From the NCBI RefSeq assembly GCF_047495875.1, contig NC_092463.1, positions 3,419,057-3,483,056 on the forward strand: a DNA stretch of 64,000 nucleotides, written 5' to 3'. This document shows positions 1 through 13,585 of this stretch, piece by piece. The stretch comes from Pithys albifrons albifrons (Eukaryota; Chordata; Aves; Passeriformes; Thamnophilidae). The notes beneath the pieces are model-generated. The model had not been told where the DNA came from, ran no database searches, and saw nothing but the letters and a program-made list of their open reading frames with translations. The stretch's first letter is position 1; each line of letters begins with the position of its first letter. The position numbers were made by a program, and so were the translations under genes.

Positions 1-2881
1 ATTAAAGCATCTGCAGTGGATGAGGTAAATCTGGGCCGTGGTATCTGTGCCTTGATTCATTCTTGCCAAGAGGTCAGTTTAGCTGCACCCAGAGGGAGGG
101 CTGCTTTATACATCTCATTCCAAACAAAAATCCCACTTTTCCCTTGAATACTTGCTTTTTGCTCTGCTGAGCAGGCACACCTGTTTTCTCTACTAACTGG
201 AATCCTTGCAGCCACGTGTGCCCAGGGGATGGGGGGGACTGTAATAAATAGCAGAAGCAAATAATTTACCCAGTGAAGAGCATTCCATGCTTTCTGTATG
301 CAAATTCTGCATGAAAATTCTACATATATGGTGCAGAGCTGCTCTGAACTGAACTCTAAAAATGCTTAATGCAAACACAGCTGTTATCAAGTGCTGTTCT
401 TTCCAGGAGTCCATTCAGTTTGATGGTTATCACTATGCCAACAGCGTTCCCAGTACAAATCTCTCTTCCTGAGGCTTCAACAACTGCTTTACACACAAGA
501 GAAGTTCATTTCACCCTGAGACTTGGTTCTCTGGACCTCTCCTAAATGTGTGATTCTCTCTTCTAAGGGTACTGAATGACCCCAAATCAAGTCTAACAGA
601 CACTGACATTTAACTAATTTAGGTATTTAATAATAATTTTAATATAAGGACATATTTTATAATATCCCTGTTCAGCAAAATATTTTAATGCCTTTGAGTA
701 CATAGCAAAATCTCCCTGGGGTCAGAAGAGATACAATATACAGGTTCAAACCACAATTTCTGGTAAAATTTTCTGAAGTGTTTTGAATTGTAGTAACACC
801 TTATTTAAATATCAGGTTTTGAGAGCTGAGGTGGATCAGAGAATTCTGAAAAATGTTAATGTACTACTTTAGTTGCCTGGTTAGTTTGCTATTTATGTTA
901 GCTTTCAGTAAAGAGGTATCTTTCATCCAGTGAGAGAGAAGGTTTCTTAAGGATCAGAAGTCCTTTAAATCTGTAATTCTACAAAACTAAAGGGGACAGC
1001 ACTTCTCTTCCTTCAGGGGCTGATCACAGGATCTAGTGCATTGTGTTCTTGAGAAAACATCTAAAATAACTCAGCAGCTGCCATTTCCAAATGTCCCAGG
1101 GACAGGAAGGTCAGCACCCCAGCTGAGGAATATTTAACTCAAATCAGGACCTGAACTCTTGATTATAGGATATGGTTTAATATTAACTGCATGTATGTGA
1201 TTTAAAAAGTCAGAGCTGGAGTATTCTCATTCATTTCACTGAATGCCTGCTAGGGAGACTTCCTGCTCCTCTGCATCCCTGTTCCTCCAGCCTCATGGAA
1301 TCAACTCCCCTGTGGGAAGCAGGGCTGGCAGCTTTGTCCAGGCTGCCGCTCTTCATCCCTTTCAGATGGGTGGATCTTTCAGGATCATCCTTCCCAGCAC
1401 ACCAACCAGCTCTGCAGAGCTAATGAGGTGCAGCAGGTCATCTGCACACAAACAAGGAATGGGAACAGACCTCCTTCCACTCAGAAGCAAAGACAGGCAT
1501 GTGCTGTGATGTTTATTATTTAAATAGTAGCATCTTTACTATCAAGTCACAAGAACATACCAGTATTACTGTTGCAAACCCCACCCTTGCAGTGCAAACT
1601 CAGTTTTTAGAGTGAACTAAACACTCCCTACGACACTTCAAACCACTCAGGACAACCTCTTGCTCCAGTTCCTCCTCTGCCCCTCATTAGCTCACCAAGC
1701 AGCAGCATCAGAGGCGAGTGGGGGGTCACTGATGCATTGTAATTAGTGATAGTCTGTCAGCAGGAAAAGCAGTCTCTAATTAATGCAGGGCAGTTCCTTT
1801 CCTCCATTAATGCTTCCTTTGCTGAAGCACAAGGTGGAGCTATGGAAGGGAAAGTCCAATAAAAAGCCTGATGGATATTTGCATCTCTGTGACCAGTAAT
1901 TTAAACAGGTTTGGCTCCATCTGGGCACAGACAGAGCTCTGAGAAAAGCAGGAAGCAAAATAATCCACCCCTGACTCCTAATGGGGAACGAGGAGTGATA
2001 GGAGCAAACAGGGACAACCAAGGAGCCCTGGTGAGACCTGGCAGTTCTGTGATGCCCCACATTTGGAGCCTGGGTAAAGCCCATCCTCAGGGTCTCTGAG
2101 GGTTTGTGCAAGTGCTTTTAGGATTCTTGAAGGGTTTGCAACAGGTACAAGGAAGTGCTGTAGGTTCTGACTGTGATTTCCTAAGCTTATTTGTAACCCT
2201 TTGCAAGGGGATAGTACTGAGGGAATAGAAACTCTGAAAAGCAAGTAACAGGCAGTGGAATTTATTATGAGAATATTCCCAGAGCTGAGCTTGAGGCTTT
2301 GCTTTGCAGTGCAGTTTCCCATCAGGAACACAAATGGGCAAAGGGTCATCACCTCATGCCACTACACTGGATGTGCCAAATTTCTGTTCCTCCCTCCAAA
2401 GAGATGTATTTTGCTTTTATGAAGCACAAGGTTCAGGTGGAGGAGAAAGTTTGACCCTGAGAGAAATATCTTTCCTCTATAGATGGGTTCCAATCACTCC
2501 ACTGGGACTCCCACACACTGTCCCAGAGGAATCACATAAAAAGCACAGACAAGGAAACAAAAGATGACTGAAAACATGTCACAGCAAGGAGGAAGCCCCA
2601 AATCTTTTTTCCTGGGTGTATTTAATTGTACCTGACATTGTAGGCATATGAAGAGATTGCCTTGCAAGAATAAGCTGGAGGAACAGATTGAGACTTGCCA
2701 CTGGCTCAAACCAGACAGACTTCAGGGGTCAAAGACACAACCCTCAACATGAAGGGATGTGATTAAGATGATCTGCAAGAGACAAAAGACAGACAATAGG
2801 AAAACTAAGAGTTTTCCAGGAGTGAAGGCAACATATTATTACAATGAACATGGAAGATTCCAAGTCCAGGAAGGACCTAAA
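1..2881. other. Unique intergenic DNA, no gene seen
   Basis: Mostly A/T-rich unique sequence. The part at about 1690-1900 has clustered TAATTA-type motifs (GTAATTAGTG, CTAATTAATGC, CCATTAATGC) and might be regulatory. Overlapping frames of 84-124 codons on the - strand at 1776-2352 have no recognisable content. Confidence 0.5.
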
Positions 2882-2935
2882 GAATCACAAAATCATTAAG
2901 GTTGGAAAAGACCTCTAAGAGCTCATCAAGTCCAG
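2882..2935 (-). repeat. CR1 tail fragment
   Basis: AATCACAAAATCATTAAGG and GTTGGAAAAGACCTCTAAGA are the reversed CR1 3' end of a third tail type. Similarity stops after TCATCAAGTCCA. Confidence 0.75.
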
Positions 2936-5094
2936 GTGTACTGTGGAGTGCAATCCACAGTGATATCCATGACATTACACCAGGCACCACCCCAGAGCTC
3001 CTGGCAGATTGCAGTAAAAGGGCTTTTAAATCAGCTTCTCAAAAGACTTTCCTAGCAAGGTAAAGAGTAGGAGGAAGTTTAACTCATTGAGTAAGCAGTG
3101 AAAGAGGGGAAATCTGGTTTTCTTGAGCAGTGGAATAACTTCTACAGAGAACAGTGTTTTTAGTCTCACACAGAGCAGCCTCCTGGAAGGTGGGCTGAGA
3201 ATCTCTTACCAAACACTGTAAAGGGAGGCTGAAAATGGGATAATCATGATACTGTATAGTGGGGAGGAGCAGAACTACCTCTTTCAACAGAAAGGCACAG
3301 TGTTAGGTCAGCTCAACTGTATCATATAACTTTATCCTCAGATTTCCTAAAAGGAGAGGAGGAAAATCAGAATTTAGGTGGTCTGGATTAGTCTAGAGGT
3401 TTCTGCCTAAATTACAAAAGGAACCTTCTGTGGCTGCATCTTAGCCCTAACAGGAAGTTAAGTTTAAGTCAATGGTTTTACCTTCTCTAACATGTCTCAC
3501 TGCAGTTCTGGTTTAGATAAAATAAAACTGTTTGGACCCACACTCTGATTTAGTCTGACTTAATCAGACTATGATTTTTGATGAACTGGGAAGAAGGAAT
3601 CTACATTCTAGTGGTTAAGAATAGCTGAGGATCATAATAATATCCTAAACTGGCATGGCTAAACCTAGAAGACAACATCTAAGGGCCCTCTAAGGTGTTG
3701 TGGTTTGAGGGAGACTAAGCTTAAAAACCTCTATGTTGTAATAGCAGGAGAAGTAGTGAAAAGGAGGTGTTAAAAGATCTCCTTTGCTCTCCTTCTCTCC
3801 ATGAAGAAGGAATGATTATACAGTGTAAAGCTGGGGATAAGTCAATTAACCTGAATGTTGAAAGCAGGGGTTGCACCTCCTTCTGTAAAGGAGAAAAAGA
3901 GTATTTGTTTTTTTTTTCTTGCAGGCACTTACCTGTTAGGTTGCCAGAGAAGGTACAGAAGCAGCCAAGCTTGAATGTTTCCAGAGGTCTGAGTGAGCAA
4001 TAACTGGCATCCTTGCCAGGAGGGTGTGAGAAAACCTGCTGTCAAGTCTCTGTCTGCAATGGATAGAAAGAAAAACTTCACTACCACGGATGGGTGACCT
4101 GGACATTTTAGCATATATTGAAACATAACAAATAGGTTTTGCCAGCAGGATGGGAGAGCAACTTGGGAAGCAGTGAGGATTCAAGGGGTGATGCACAGAC
4201 ACAAATTTCTGAGATGATATGGCAAAAAGTAGTTCATTTGATAATGTCTATGAACAGAGATGCAACACTGCCTCTGTACACAGATCTCTATCAGAGCAGC
4301 TGCTTTATGCCCATGCTCTGAAGGAGGTTGGGATATTCCTCAAGTATTCAAAGAAGAGTTACAAAAAATACTCAGATGTTGAAAAGCAAAACTTGTAGCA
4401 TGAGGCTTAAGGAGTTTAGTCTGTTGAGTTTAACATATGGAGATGTGACCTGACAAGCAGGAACTTGACCTAACACAAAAATAGCACATCCTGTGGCTGG
4501 ATGGAGTGGGGACAGGTGAATTCAACTCTGAAGTAAAAAGTTGTTTCTTTGTAATAAGCATTATTAAATATTGGGACATCTTAGTACAGACTTTGCCTGA
4601 CTTTCTTCTGTGTCTTTAAGACTTTTAAGATACCAATTTAACAAGTTGATCCAGCTTCCAGAAAACACTGTATGGCCTCTGGAAACAGGAGCTGGAAAGA
4701 GATGATCAGTGGGGTGGTCCCTCCTGCCTGGAGAGCCCATGTACAGGTAGCAGGTACTTCTCTGATAAAATAAACAAAGACCTGCTTTAAAGCCAGAGTG
4801 TAAACTGATCTGACTGATGTGGTCTGATGTAACAGACTCAGCTTTTTTGGATTAACCACAAACTTTATCAGCTTCCCAAGAGTCCCACGAAAACATTGGA
4901 GCGTCCACCCTTTCCAGACTGTTGTTTGAAAAGGACTTGAACATGGTTAACAGCAAAAAAGGTGGATCAGGAGAGCAGAGTTGTTAATCTTTCTGCACAG
5001 TAGTTAAAATACCTGGTTTCTGGATGTACATCCACAGGTACAAAGCCAATATGGATCTGTTTGTAAATCCCTGCTCCTCCCATGTAGAACAACC
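2936..5094. other. Unique intergenic DNA
   Basis: No gene or repeat recognised. A short poly-T run lies at about 3909-3919. Confidence 0.45.
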
Positions 5095-5185
5095 ACAGAA
5101 TCACAGACAGGTCTGGGTGGAAAGGGACTTTAAAGACCATCCAGTTCCAACCCCTGCCATGGGCAGGAACCTGCCAACCCTTGAG
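5095..5185 (-). repeat. A-type CR1 tail fragment
   Basis: CACAGAATCACAGACAGGTC, then GTTCCAACCCCTGCCATGGG. Only about 90 bases of the 3' end remain. Confidence 0.88.
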
Positions 5186-7199
5186 TTAAACAGAAAGGTG
5201 CAAAAGTGAAATGTGAGTAAAACCTGCCTGTACTACAATAACCAATTATTTGAACCTCTATGAACCTGTGATGAACACAGAAACTTTAAGGAGTCAGAAG
5301 CATAAAAGACCCTATTTGCCATGGTCTTAAACTCACTGTACAAGAGTCTACACCTCTCCTGGGAGACATTTCAGTCTCTGAGCTGAAAGGTTTGGAAACC
5401 TAAAGCTTCGATTTTTAGAAGCTAACTAATTTATTCAGATGCCTTAATTTTTAACACCATTCTTGTGATTTTATTGTCTTTAGGAGACATATCAGTAGAA
5501 ATATTCAAAGCTTCCTGAAAACCCAACTCCTCTGAAGAAGCTTAAACACAAAAAAAAAATATAAAAATTAAAAATAAACCCAAAACAGTTGCTTTTTTTT
5601 TTTTGTCCCAGCTAGTTGTCTTTCTGTTTGCTTTTCTTTTTCTTTCTTTGTTTTTTGTAAGACCTGTGACTAACTCACACATGTAGTTGTATTGTATTTG
5701 ACTAGCAAGCTCTCTAAGGATGAAGAATGACCCCACAAAGAAAGGTGCAAAACCTCTAACAAGTGCCTCTCCTGGGCTGGTCCATGTGCACTCTCAGCCA
5801 TTCTCCAGAGAGGCAGGATTGAAGATTCCTGCATGCACAACACACCATGTGGGCTCCCAGCCTGCAGAACAGCTCCCGAAAGTAGATTTTGATGGGTCAA
5901 AGCCATTTTATTGAATTAGCCCTTTATTGTTTACATTAAATCCAAGAGAGCTCAGGAATACTGACTTATCCCTCTGAAAGGCTGGATTATACCGCGTGGC
6001 TCGGATGCAAAAAAAGATTAGGGTTTTTATACTAATTACTTCCAGCATGAGGAGTGCATGGAAAAGAAGAGAATTGACTTTGGAGACACTCTGCTGGGCA
6101 GTTCAGAAATATTTGTCACATTTTTTGTCAGATTTGTCTTCTTTCCTTGCCAGACTGGTGCTCCATAACATAACTTGGAGTGGCACACTGTCATTAAACC
6201 CTGTGTAGAATTGCCCTGCGTGGGACAGAGGGTGGTAACAACCCTTTCCACTTGTTTCTGGTTGTTTTACCCACTCTCCCACCATCACTGGTGCTGTGAA
6301 GTTCAGTGTCCCATCACTTTCTCCCACTCTACATCACTTGCAGCATCACTTCCTCCCACACTACTTCACTCTTGGAGAAAGTAAGAGACTAGAAAAAGAT
6401 TATCTCATTATTACTGAGGGAGTTTTCATTCATTTATACTTAATTAGACAAGTAATGCAGCAGGAAGCAAAGTTTCCCAGACTACAATACCCGAGATATT
6501 TTCAGCAGTCTGTAAAATCAGAGTGTGGGAACTTGAGACGTCAGATCAGTGTCGTTGCTGTAAATCACCAGTGCTGCAGTCAGACAAGGAGGGCACACCC
6601 ACAACGTGTGTAAGACTCTCTTACATGTGTGTCCTTCCCTAAAAGAACCCTTATTTTTCTCATAATCAAACAGGCACCTGCCTATGCAGAACAGACACAG
6701 CTCTGGGCAGCTTCTGTGGCCAGCAATGGAAATAGCTCATGGGGAAATCAGGACTATCAGGGAATTCAATAATTTCTATGGGCAAAACAGATGGCCCAGA
6801 AGTGCCCACAGCTTTCACTGAATGGCTTTGCATGTAGTGACATCAGATCTTCTCACTACACAAATTACTCCTTGGGGCCTGGGATCTGCTGGCATTTGTT
6901 TGAGTGATGATACTCAGTGTAGTTTGTGAAACAGAACAAACAGGAGGCTTAAATGTGCCTAAAGATTTGTGAACTGCTGATCCCACAGAAGGGACACCCT
7001 GTATTGTTTTTACATCCACTACAACAGGCATTTTTATGGTTTTTCTTATATCTTGAGCAAAACGTTTGTGCCCAAACATGAAGTTACAGAATGGAAATGC
7101 AGAGACCTTTCCACTCACACAGCTGTGGTGGGGAAGGTAAAGCTCACAAAAGGGTCTTGTTTTAAATCTCGCATTCAATAAACTGCTAGAAGAACAAAA
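5186..7199. other. Unique intergenic DNA with A/T-runs
   Basis: Poly-A and poly-T rich low-complexity sequence occupies about 5547-5660. The remainder shows no gene; frames of about 70-110 codons are overlapping on both strands and look random. Confidence 0.45.
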
Positions 7200-7760
7200 T
7201 GAAAACAGGCTATTGTGTTAATCTCCAGATTAGCCCTCATAGTCTGTCAATTTAATACTGATTAGTAAACAATGTCCATAATTAAGCTGTTGTTGGAGAC
7301 ACAAATGCCCCACGAGCCCGAACTAATGCGTAGTATTCAATCCTTTTACAAAGGATGGCAGATACAATTCCAGGAATGTTAATGCTGTCAAGTATCCATG
7401 ATGTACATAACAAAAGAGAAGGCAGAGAGTTGAGGTAATTAAGCTCACACTAGACCTTCTCTCCAACCTGTACGTGTTTATTGACTAAATGTTATGAGGT
7501 GCAGTAAATAAAATGCCACTGAGTCGTGGGACCAAAAATGGGATGAAGTTTATGGGGCCGTCAACCCCTGGATTCCCCTGGCATCAAAGCACACACATCC
7601 CCTTTGCTAAGGCCAGTGACATTAATGTGCATGACAGGGGTCCATGGGGCCGTGGTCCCCTAATTGTTTAGGAGACCTTTTAGTCTGGTTGCAGACTGCA
7701 TGTCTTGGTATTTGTGGAGCTAATTGCACTAAAATCCGCCAGCACAGTGTTTGCAGTGAT
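7200..7760. promoter_or_regulatory. Candidate conserved non-coding element with homeodomain and forkhead motifs
   Basis: The 10-mer TAATTAAGCT occurs twice (7279-7288 and 7436-7445), with TAATTG near 7661 and 7721, GATTA sites, and a forkhead-type GTAAACA at 7265-7271. The stretch has balanced composition, no transposon and few simple repeats, and lacks a coding frame. Such clusters mark developmental enhancers in the BMP4 neighbourhood. Conservation itself cannot be seen from one sequence, so this is inference. Confidence 0.35.
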
Positions 7761-8109
7761 GGGTTAACTCATTTATCCTCGGGATAATACTCAGCTCTTT
7801 GTCAGCCTGGTCTCCCGCCTTCACTCCTGACTGGCACGGCAGATGCGGAGCAGGAAACAGACTTCCAGCAGCGCTGCCCATGGAAACGCCCTGACTGCAC
7901 ATGGGCAACGGCAGAAACACTGAAATAGGAAATAAAACCTTTTTTTTCTGAGTGTTTCCCTTACTGGTAACCTGCTCTATATTTCTCAGGAGGGTCACAA
8001 AGCCCAGTCTGGAGGTTAGTCCTGGATAAACTCCAACAGTTGGGACAAGCAGAGATGCTTGGCTGGGCTCCTCTGACTTTATTCTTCTATACTGAATCTC
8101 TTGGATCTT

Positions 8110-8175
8110 GGGTTGGAACGAGATGAGCTTTAAGGTCCCTTCCAACCCAAACCATTCCATGATTCTATGATTCTG
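8110..8175 (+). repeat. A-type CR1 tail fragment
   Basis: ATGAGCTTTAAGGTCCCTTC and AACCATTCCATGATTCTATG: the terminal 65 bases of a + strand copy. Confidence 0.88.
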
Positions 8176-11100
8176 TTTTGAACTCGTCTTGTGCACCACA
8201 GCCCAGGCAGGGCAATGCTCTGGGTCCCCTTCATCTCCCTTCAAGAAAAACATCAAGGTGGAAATAATTATAAGCAATCTGTTGTTTTGATTTCAATATT
8301 TTATATCCAAAAAGTGACAGAATGCAGAAAATTTTTTTTCCTCATACAGACTCTAATATTTACAAATTTCAGAGTGAGAGGAATGAAATACTCCTTTGGA
8401 CATTTTTCCTCAGTCCTTGATTTATGGTATTTTCTCAGACTTCTTGCCCCATGTTTACAAACATGCAAATATCTAACAAAATCTTAATTATAGCAATTCA
8501 GAAGCTCTTTCTGCCCAGGGACCTCAAATGTCTTGGCTCACACAGTGTCACCCAGCAAGTTTCCTATGGGATGGAATATATTGACAGCTCCACTGTACAG
8601 TTTGGACATCTGCAAATTAAATTGTTTTGCCAAAGGTCAGAAAGAGCATAAATTAGTGGTAGGACTACGAAAAATACTCAACAGTATCTTCCCCACACTC
8701 CATCCCAGGCTACCCATGGAAATGCAGAACAGCACTGAGTGGCTTCCTGTTTGGACATGTGGATTTGATTAAGCCAGGCCACAAGTTCCCAGAATTTTTG
8801 GCCAGGTTGTGACTTAGCTTTTGGGTGTTACAGAAACACACCACCTCTGCCCTTCCCTGCTGCCACTCTGCAAACCCCACGGCACACAGGGAGCAGCCCT
8901 GCCTTGTCCTCAGCTGCAGGGAATGGAGAGGGAAGGAGATGGGATGGGAATGTGCAAGCAGAGGTTGGGGGTAGCACCAGACCACAGCACACCAATTTAT
9001 TTTGGCTTAAGCTGCTCTGGAATCACAGGCTCAGTGGAAAATGCTCCTTCTAGAAAGAGCCAACCACCAGTGTTCCCATACCTTGAACAGACTCCTAACC
9101 AACATTACTGAGACACAGGGTTAGCCCATGGTTTAAATGCCTCTACAACACCCTAAAAGCTTTGTTGCCTTATATAAGGAGTGAGATTTGTTCTGTCTTC
9201 ACCAAACCTACAGGAATAAAACTACAGGTTTCTGCAGCAGCTGGTTTGGGGTGGTTTTGTGGATCAAGGAGAGATGGCATGAAGTGCACTGGCAGCAAAA
9301 GGTGACACTGTCACAAGCCTGTTGGGCAGTCAACCAGGACCACTGTAATGATCTCAGAGCACCCTCAGTGTGCCTGAAAATCACTCAGACCCTGGGGAAG
9401 TGTGGCCCTGCCAAGGAGGTTTCCCCAGCCTGAGCCTTTCCAGAAAGCTGCTTGCCTGCCTCACTCACCCATCCTGAGCTGTCAAAACTGCAGCAGGTGA
9501 GATAACAAAGCACAAGAATGCAGCTCAAACCTCTCTGGGCCACACCATGGCACTTCAAAGGGAACAGAGGCAGCAGCTGAGAGCAAAGGAAATTTGGGGC
9601 TGGGACTGAAGTACAGAAGTGAGAACTAGAAAGTATAAAAGTTTTTCCCATTTGACACAGGAAAGTCACACAAGAGGCTGCCAGAGTTTTACTGAACCAT
9701 GCAGGAGATTAATAGAGGAATAACCTCCTTTTCCACTTACTATCCTGCTTACACTGGGAAAGGTTGTTTAGATGAGGACTCCAGTTCTGCTGAAGGAAGC
9801 ATATTTGCCAAATTAATCCCATTTTGACCACATTAGCAGAAAAACAAGAGTATGAATAATTGTAGTCCCACTTCACATTTCAAGTGAATCTCAATGAAAC
9901 AGGAACTTCTCACTGCTCAGCAGGAAAGGAATATGTGCTTGTCTCTGGATACATAAAAGGAATGGAACTGATCTCATATTTCCCCTTTTTGTTTTAATTG
10001 TCTCATCATACAACTGATTTGATTACAATTTGCAGAGAACTTGGAAACTTGGAGGTACTTAGATGAGAGATGCAACAGTAGCACTCACATAGTGTATTTT
10101 AGAAAAATATTATCCTCTTTCTATATAAGAACATGGACAGGCATATGAAAATTTCTGTCTCTTTTTCCTACCAGCCACGGCCAAGAGCTAATGATTCATA
10201 TGTAAAAGCAAAAATGCCCTAATGCACTTAACCAGATGTGGAAAGCTGAAAATGGAGGTGTCAGTGGATAGCTGTCCTTAGCTCCTCAGTGTTGCAGTCA
10301 TCTCTTTCCTTAAGACCTGGAGTGGAAGAGTTTGAAACTTCTCCATACCAAACAAAGACAGCCCCTCTCAGTAAGAGAGTCAGTTCTTTACAAAAATAAA
10401 TTGTTAGCTGGAATATTCTCCTGACTGGCTGAAAGCTGTTTGAAAACCTGTTCTTTAACATTCACATAGAGCTTTGGTACCACCCAGTGCACCAAGAGGC
10501 AAATAATTACCTGAAGCACAACTCACCAAAACACCTCCCTGAGCTCCTCAGGCCGAATCTCAGCACCAGAGCAAGTTCTGCCAACAGCAGCTTTTTCTTG
10601 ACTCTTCACCCGCAGGGAGCTGAAGGGAGGCTCAGGCAGAGTGGAAATGTGCAAAGTTACTTACTCTGCAAACATCCTCTCCTGCATCCAGCAGTACCTG
10701 TAGAAAATGGGACAGCCTGCAGCCCTGTCAGCTTCCTAGGAAAATTGCTCATGGAAGGACTGTATGGCAGGCAGAGTTAGCAAAGGGCTGCTATTCCCAT
10801 GCTTTAAACTAGCCCTGCTCCCTGGCTTGGCACAGGACTCACCCAAGCACTTGCTGGGACAGCTGGGGTGGCTGGGAGGAGGCAGAAGGGCAGGTGGGCA
10901 GCTGGAGCAGGCTGGCACTCAGCTCCTTCCACACTCACCTGCTGTGCAGTGCAGCACCTGTGTCCATCAAGAGAAGGGCACCCACATGTAGGGATGTGAA
11001 GCCTCACTGCTCTGCTACACAAATCCAGTCTGATCTTGGGCAAACTGCTTGGATCCAGATCCTGCAGGGTCTGTTCTTAGAGAGCCTTAAATTACTACCT

Positions 11101-11469
11101 GTAATTATACATTTAAAAAGGTTTGTCATCTCAGTCAAAATTTTTCCTGGGTTCTCTGGAATGTTATAGGAATAAAAATAAGTCTCTGAGATGCCAGGGT
11201 AAGTATCTACAGAGGAGATATTTAATGAAGTTAACAGAGCTTGTATTAAAATGTCATTGAAAAACAGAGCCTTTAGCACTGCCCCAAACACAGAAAATCC
11301 TCAATCAGAAAATCCAGTGATGAGACAGATGAATAGAGAGACCACAATAAATTTTTCAACTCTTTGCCAAACTTCTTGTTTAAAAATCCTTGTCACAGTT
11401 TCAGCCTTTATCACTTTGCCTCCCTTTTGTGAGCATTTTGAGGACACTGTTTAGTGATGAACACAGTGC
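8176..11469. other. Unique intergenic DNA
   Basis: A weak MIR-like stretch lies at about 8595-8670 (GTACAGTTTGG, then GCCAAAGGTCAGAAAGAG). Otherwise no gene or repeat is recognised. Small frames near 8821-9433 and 10487-10991 have no family resemblance. Confidence 0.45.
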
Positions 11470-11532
11470 TGAGTTGGTGGTTGGACCTGATGATCTTTAA
11501 GGTCTTTTCCAGCCTTAACAATTCTATAATTC
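11470..11532 (+). repeat. CR1 tail fragment
   Basis: TTGGACCTGATGATCTTTAA and GGTCTTTTCCAGCCTTAACA end in ATTCTATAATTC, a diverged + strand tail. Confidence 0.8.
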
Positions 11533-11663
11533 ATCTATCTTTTCTTCTGCATTTCATAGAGGCTTTACCAGGCTGCAGAGATGAATGTCCCTTTTTATTG
11601 ATCCATCAGTTCAGCAGTAGCAACAAGGCCAAACTATTTGGTGTCTACAGCCCCAGGTTCTCT

Positions 11664-11966
11664 TTGTGGTTCCACCCCACCTGAAATCCCAGGTGCTCTC
11701 CCATCCTGGCTCACAGAGTTCCTACCCCATCCCATTTTCCCTGTGTGGTTCCACCCCACCTGAAATCCCGGGTGCTCTCCCATCCTGGCTCACAGAGTTC
11801 CTACCCCATCCTATTTTCCCTGTGTGGTTCCACCCCACCTGAAATCCCGGGTGCTCTCCCATCCTGGCTCACAGAGTTCCTACCCCATCCTATTTTCCCT
11901 GTGTGGTTCCACCCCACCTGAAATCCCGGGTGCTTTCCCATCGTGGCTCACAGAGCTCCTACCCCG
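11664..11966. repeat. 79-bp minisatellite, about 3.8 copies
   Basis: The landmark GTGGTTCCACCCCACCTGAA recurs at 11666, 11745, 11824 and 11903, exactly 79 bases apart. Copies differ at only a few positions; the last is the most diverged. The open + frame over it (11824-12087) is a by-product. Confidence 0.97.
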
Positions 11967-13357
11967 TGGCCTCTGGTCTGTGAGGGGTCCCTACAGTCCC
12001 TCCCAGTGGGATGGAGAGGACACTTTCCTCTGCAGCACTCCTGAGGCTTTTTTTCTCCAGTTGCACTGGAACAATCAATTCCAGTAATTAAAGGGATGTG
12101 GGAGTTTGTAAGCCATTGTTGTACCAAACAACCTGTAAAAGGCACCAAGAACTCAATGAACTTCTCTTACCTCCTCTTCAACTCCATTTTCACTTTTTGC
12201 CTTCTTAAGTTGTTAGAAGGTCAGCTGTGATAAAATACTCTGGGGCAATTCACAATTTTGTTATTTCCTAAAAGAAAAAGGTAAAACATCATCCAGTAGT
12301 TTCCAAACAACACATTATCTAAATACTGATTAGCTGCATTGAATCATTGATTTTTGCACAGTTAAGCCAAACCCATTTGAATAATTTTTGAATATTTTAG
12401 TTCTCCCTTTGCAAATTAAGATCTTACTCCAACTCCTGTTCTATAAGCTTCCAAGAAGCAGCTGTTGAAGATTGCTGTAGGTCTGATCCCCTGATAAATC
12501 CCAGTTCCCCATTTCTCCTGTAGCAGTAGCTGTAGAATTCCCAATGTACTCAGAAGAGTCTGCTGGATTGTCTGTTCATCCTTCAAATCTGACTGTTCCT
12601 TAATCCCCAAATGCAGGAACAAGGGAGATGGTCTGGAACAGAAGGAAGAAGGAAACACATCACCTCTAAATTTAGGCAGGTTAGTGAGAATTAAGAAATT
12701 ACAGGGTGTTTTTCTGTAAGCAAAACATATTCTATGCCAATGAGAGTTTGTTAAACAGCTCCAGGGGATTTGGGTCCCTTCACAGATGAAATGAGCTGAA
12801 GTTTTTGTGTCAGTTCTCATTTGTCAGGCAACAATCATAAGAGAGGCAGCAGTTACACCCTGGAAGGGTGGAGGAATGGGGTTACAGAGCAGAGAATTCA
12901 CAGTAACTGTCACTCATCATCTCTGCTGGTGGTTCCAACTATCAGCATCCAAGGATGCCATGGAAAATCCTACTGCATTTGCTCCTGAAGGCATTCCCGA
13001 AGGCAGAAGGAAAGTAGGTTATAATTTGCTGCAGGAAAACTGGGCATTACTCCATCAAGACAGGGAAAAAAAAAGAAGAGTGCTATTTTAAAAGAAGATT
13101 ATGAAATCAGATGCCATCTTGTGGCCAAACCCCGTGGAATTGCTATGGGAGATACAACACAATACACAAAGCACACAATAAACACACAGACAAAAGAGAA
13201 GAAAGGAGGGATTAAACAAGTGGTGACACATTGCTGAGACTTCAGTCTCCAGGTCTGTACTTCTCTGTTCAGTGTTTTTCTGTTTACAGGTGTAGCACCA
13301 ATTCCTCCCCACCTCTGACAGCTACACTCCAGTAAGGGATAGATCTAATTAACAACA
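11967..13357. other. Unique intergenic DNA
   Basis: No gene recognised. A 134-codon - frame at 12416-12820 has no domain and no supporting splice context. Confidence 0.45.
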
Positions 13358-13408
13358 GGATGGTCTTTAAGGTCCCTTCCAACCCAAAGCATATTGTGTT
13401 TCTATGAG
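13358..13408 (+). repeat. A-type CR1 tail fragment
   Basis: GATGGTCTTTAAGGTCCCTT then CCCAAAGCATATTGTG and TTTCTATGAG. Only the last 50 bases remain. Confidence 0.85.
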
Positions 13409-13585
13409 CTCTGCATAGAAAAGCTCCTTTTGGCCTTTTAGATGATTTCAGATCACCTCTTATGTCCCAAATGACTGGCTGTGTGGTCTCTGCAGGATAT
13501 GAAACTACCACACAATCAGGTAAAGCCTTTATTTTCACACTTTTTAAAATATTCTCTTTCCTGTTTCATGGTTTTGCTAACCAAA

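Noticed and set aside
7729..8277. 182-codon - strand frame
   Set aside because: It spans a CR1 tail and unique DNA, with no domain or splice support.
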